DNA of 64,000 nucleotides from contig CADCHN010000001.1 of NCBI GenBank assembly GCA_902801295.1, positions 124,001 to 188,000 of the forward strand. The letters are read 5' to 3'. The notes beneath the pieces are model-generated. The model did no database searches. It had not been told where the DNA came from and saw only the letters and a list, made by a program, of their open reading frames with translations. The stretch comes from Oscillospiraceae bacterium (GTDB lineage Bacteria; Bacillota; Clostridia; Oscillospirales; Oscillospiraceae). Position numbers and translations under genes: made by a program. Positions 61,395 to 64,000 of the stretch are shown here, one piece after another (position 1 is the first letter of the stretch; each line of letters opens with the position of its first letter).

Positions 61395-62496
61395 CAATGC
61401 CGCCACAAGCTTCATTAAACCGCCAAGTGTTTATCAAGCGGTCAGAAACGCTTTAATGTGCGCCTCCAATCCCGGCCGCGGCGCACATCAAACGGCGATG
61501 AACGCGGCAAAGATCGTCTATGATTGCCGCGAGGCGGCCGCCGAGCTTTTTCATATGGACGATCCCTCGCGCGTTGTTTTCACGTCTAACGCCACCCATG
61601 CGCTGAATATCGCTATCCATTCGCTTGTCCGGCCCGACAGCCGCGTTCTCGTCTCCGGCTTTGAGCACAACGCGGTCATGCGCCCGCTGTATGCCTCGGG
61701 CTGCAAACTGCAGATTGCCGGGAGGCGTTTGTTTGACTCTCAAGCGGTTTATGCGGACTTCCAGAATAAAATCAAAGCGGCCGACCTTGTCGTCTGTACC
61801 CATGTGTCCAATGTTTTCGGCTTTGAACTGCCGATTGACGAAATTGCTGCGCTGTGCCGGACAAATGCCGTCCCGCTGGTGATTGACGCATCTCAGTCGG
61901 CCGGCCTCCTGGACATTGATATGCGCCGTCTCGGCGCCGCTTTTATTGCCATGCCCGGTCATAAATCGCTCTTTGGGCCACAGGGAACCGGAATCCTGCT
62001 TTGTGGGCAGGAGGGAAGGCCGCTCCTGTACGGAGGCACCGGAACAAACAGTGCAAGCCCGGATATGCCGGAACTATTGCCGGAACGTCTGGAGGCCGGC
62101 ACCATGAACGTGCCGGGCATCGCCGGTCTGCTTGCCGGTATCCGCTTTGTCCGTGACCGTGGGCCGGAAATCATCCACGCCTATGAGCAGAATCTGCTGA
62201 ATGTTCTGATCGACCGTCTTTCCGAGATTCCCCGGTTGCATTTATATACCGATCCAGACAGAAGACAGGGCGGTATTTTGTCGTTTACCGTGGATAACAC
62301 AGACAGCGAGAGCTTTTGTGAGGCACTCAGCCGAAAAGGAATCGCGGTGCGCGGAGGACTTCACTGCGCGCCGATGGCCCATCAAAGCGCCGGAACGGAG
62401 AAGGAGGGGACGGTGAGAATCAGTCTGTCGCCCTTTACGGATGTTTCTCAGCTTGAGCAAGCGAGACGTGCCGTCCGGGAGCTGACGGAACTTTAA
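61381..62496 (+). CDS. Cysteine-desulfurase-like aminotransferase (TIGR01977 type)
   Basis: PLP enzyme of the class V aminotransferase/NifS-like group, 371 residues. The PLP lysine is in MPGHKSLFGPQG, and the candidate persulfide cysteine in RGGLHCAPMAH. The EF2568-like (TIGR01977) group is associated with selenium-dependent molybdenum hydroxylase maturation. GTG 61381 is the start, with GGAGGG about ten bases upstream; an earlier in-frame ATG at 61345 lies within the DUF3343 gene. No selD, yqeB or yqeC is in the window. Confidence 0.88.
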   Translation: MIYLDNAATSFIKPPSVYQAVRNALMCASNPGRGAHQTAMNAAKIVYDCREAAAELFHMDDPSRVVFTSNATHALNIAIHSLVRPDSRVLVSGFEHNAVMRPLYASGCKLQIAGRRLFDSQAVYADFQNKIKAADLVVCTHVSNVFGFELPIDEIAALCRTNAVPLVIDASQSAGLLDIDMRRLGAAFIAMPGHKSLFGPQGTGILLCGQEGRPLLYGGTGTNSASPDMPELLPERLEAGTMNVPGIAGLLAGIRFVRDRGPEIIHAYEQNLLNVLIDRLSEIPRLHLYTDPDRRQGGILSFTVDNTDSESFCEALSRKGIAVRGGLHCAPMAHQSAGTEKEGTVRISLSPFTDVSQLEQARRAVRELTEL

Positions 62497-62517
62497 GATA
62501 ATTTATATGAATTTCAT

Positions 62518-62546
62518 TTGCCTTTTTTGGCGGTATGATTTATAAT
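62518..62546 (+). promoter_or_regulatory. cdaA promoter
   Basis: TTGCCT (62518-62523), 17 bases, TATAAT (62541-62546). Confidence 0.82.
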
Positions 62547-62552
62547 AAAGTG

Positions 62553-62569
62553 ATACTGTATATCAGTAT
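62553..62569. promoter_or_regulatory. Dyad at the predicted cdaA transcription start
   Basis: ATACTG (62553-62558), TATAT, CAGTAT (62564-62569). It lies on the predicted +1 site and could be an operator or a small 5' mRNA hairpin. Confidence 0.5.
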
Positions 62570-62607
62570 GCTTGTACCTCGATAAGCTTCTGAACGGAGA
62601 TACAAAG

Positions 62608-63471
62608 ATGGATGCTATTCGCACAGTACTCAATCAGTCACTGAATGTTTTATCGTCAATCCAGGTGACGGATGTTATCGACATCCTGATCGTCGCTTTT
62701 TTGATTTATAAGGTCTTTTCCCTGGTGCGTCGGACGAATTCCACCAACCTGGCAAGAGGGATCTTGATTTTGCTTGGCGTTTTCGTTCTGTCTGAGATCC
62801 TCGGCCTGAAGATGATGCAGTTTCTGCTTCGCAGAGCCTTTGAGCTGGGACTCATCGCGCTGGTTATCCTGTTTCAGCCGGAACTGCGCCGTCTTTTTGA
62901 GCGCCTCGGAAGCAGCCTGAGCACAGGCAAAGAGGCCTATGGCAGCACCATGGAATCCGCCGTGGCCCAGACGGTATTGGCCTGCTCGGAGATGTCCGCC
63001 AGCAAAACCGGCGCGCTGATTATTTTTGAGAGGAAAATTCAGCTCACGGATATCATGAGCACCGGCACGATCATCAATGCCGACGCGACGGCAGAACTGA
63101 TTAAGAACATCTTTTTCAACAAAGCGCCGCTGCATGACGGCGCACTGATCCTCCGCAACGGCAGACTGGCTTCCGCCGGCTGCGTTCTCCCGCTCACCAA
63201 GAGCAATAATCTCAGCAAGGACCTCGGCATGCGTCACCGCGCCGGCATAGGTCTGAGCGAACAGTCCGACGCGGTCGTCATTATTGTTTCAGAGGAAACG
63301 GGTTCGATTTCTGTCGCGATCGAAGGCATGCTCAAGCGTCACCTTTCCGCGAGCACGCTTGATAAGATCCTGCGCAGCGAGCTGATCCCCGAAAGCGATA
63401 CGGAGAGGAAAAAAGGCCTGATTACCCGGATCAAGAACGTCCTGATGAGGAAAAAAGATGAAAAAGAATAA
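62608..63471 (+). CDS. cdaA: Diadenylate cyclase CdaA
   Basis: Makes the second messenger c-di-AMP from two ATP, 287 residues. Three N-terminal transmembrane helices (about residues 18-90) precede the DAC domain with LHDGALI and MRHRAGIG. ATG 62608 follows GGAG; a frame from 62572 lacks one. It overlaps cdaR by 14 bases, the conserved cdaA-cdaR arrangement, usually followed by glmM. Potassium and cell-wall homeostasis are the known outputs. Confidence 0.95.
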   Translation: MDAIRTVLNQSLNVLSSIQVTDVIDILIVAFLIYKVFSLVRRTNSTNLARGILILLGVFVLSEILGLKMMQFLLRRAFELGLIALVILFQPELRRLFERLGSSLSTGKEAYGSTMESAVAQTVLACSEMSASKTGALIIFERKIQLTDIMSTGTIINADATAELIKNIFFNKAPLHDGALILRNGRLASAGCVLPLTKSNNLSKDLGMRHRAGIGLSEQSDAVVIIVSEETGSISVAIEGMLKRHLSASTLDKILRSELIPESDTERKKGLITRIKNVLMRKKDEKE

Positions 63472-64000
63472 TTTTTTGAAGTCAATTACCGACAGTCCGA
63501 TTCTGTGGATTGTTTTGTCTCTCCTGATCGCGCTGTTTATGTGGACCTATGTCGCTTCTCAGGATACGGAAGAGTTTAAAAAGACCTTCACGGGCGTCCG
63601 CGTTCAGCTTGTCGGCGAGGATATTCTTCGTAATTCCCGCAATATGGTCATCACCAATGTCAGCACCCCGACCGTCAATGTCGAGGTCGTCGGCCCGCGT
63701 CGCATTGTCAGTGCGTTGGATGAGGACGATCTTATCGCACAGATTGACGTCAGCAAGCTCACCATGGCGGCTGTCACCACCCAGAACTATAAGATCATTT
63801 TCCCGGACGGCACCGATACCAGCTCGCTCAGTACGCTCAGCCGCACGCCTGAGACGGTTGTTTTTACCGTTTCCGAGCTGATTACGAAGGCTGTACCGGT
63901 CAGAGGCAGCTTTGAGGGGAACTCGCTGGAGGGCTATGTGGCCGAGGCCCCGGTGTTTACGCCGTCCACCGTTATGGTTTCCGGGCCGGAAATTTATCTG
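63458..64000 (+). CDS. cdaR: YbbR-domain regulator CdaR, 3' end missing
   Basis: Membrane-anchored regulator of CdaA. One N-terminal helix (SPILWIVLSLLIALFMWTYV) is followed by extracytoplasmic YbbR repeats, seen as VEVVGPRRIVSAL and VMVSGPE. The frame is open through the last base (181 codons), so the gene continues off the right edge. The ATG is inside the cdaA 3' end. The N-terminus is complete. Confidence 0.93.
   Translation, partial: MKKNNFLKSITDSPILWIVLSLLIALFMWTYVASQDTEEFKKTFTGVRVQLVGEDILRNSRNMVITNVSTPTVNVEVVGPRRIVSALDEDDLIAQIDVSKLTMAAVTTQNYKIIFPDGTDTSSLSTLSRTPETVVFTVSELITKAVPVRGSFEGNSLEGYVAEAPVFTPSTVMVSGPEIYL

Overview
The window is a gene-dense, GC-rich stretch of a bacterial chromosome. 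Its content points to a spore-forming anaerobe of the class Clostridia, most like the Oscillospiraceae/Ruminococcaceae: an IspH-ribosomal protein S1 fusion, an alpha/beta-type small acid-soluble spore protein, GerW, a DacF-like carboxypeptidase, a SpoIVFB-like M50 protease, acetate kinase, a tyrosine T-box and strong Shine-Dalgarno sequences. The family assignment is inference, because no rRNA gene is present. I see no tRNA, rRNA, insertion sequence, prophage or CRISPR array.

Layout. 1-6362: ispA (cut by the left edge), dxs, tlyA, nadK, argR, recN, the usual Firmicutes cluster. 6359-8324: a consensus promoter and Tyr T-box drive a C_GCAxxG_C_C-family gene and tyrS. 8305-11034 (minus): larB-larC-larE for the nickel-pincer cofactor. 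11115-15727: a small membrane protein coupled to a SpoIVFB-like protease, a convergent HAD phosphatase, two radical-SAM-associated genes and an FMN protein. 15737-18744: rplS, lepB, rbgA, rnhB, yraN. 18744-26157: DUF1540, metallophosphoesterase, tig, clpP, clpX, lon, ysxC. 26201-35326: M50 protease, scpA, scpB, DUF2953, gerW, dacF-like, rluB-like, FAD oxidoreductase, cmk, ispH-S1. 35344-37570 (minus): alpha/beta hydrolase and ackA. 37681-43275: tmcAL, prfA, a TsaC-CoaE fusion, M18 aminopeptidase, a ClpP-like gene. 43337-46764: CYTH gene, DUF3298-like lipoprotein, convergent LRR protein. 46904-49251: rplU, rpmA, obgE, SASP (minus). 49403-52449: an intact P-type ATPase that has lost its catalytic residues, followed directly by a HAD phosphatase. 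52473-64000: ybaK, uvrA, recD2, comF, mreB, ispD, ispF, DUF3343 and a cysteine-desulfurase-like gene, cdaA, cdaR (cut by the right edge).

The genes are mostly core functions: MEP isoprenoid synthesis (ispA, dxs, ispH, ispD, ispF), ribosome assembly and translation quality control, ATP-dependent proteolysis, chromosome maintenance and repair, cell shape, c-di-AMP signalling and sporulation. Coupling is tight, with ATGA or GTGA stop/start overlaps at dxs/tlyA, larB/larC, the small membrane protein/M50 pair, cmk/ispH, prfA/tsaC-coaE, CYTH/lipoprotein, recD2/comF and ispD/ispF. Several promoters begin on or directly after the upstream stop codon.

The most unusual items are the catalytically dead P1B-type ATPase with its HAD partner; the TsaC-CoaE fusion; the loss of rng, prp and the L27 N-terminal extension from a split ancestral cluster; the 63-residue membrane protein coupled to the SpoIVFB-like protease; terminator hairpins that hide or precede start sites (ClpP-like gene, DUF3343 gene); and the opposed promoters between ackA and tmcAL.
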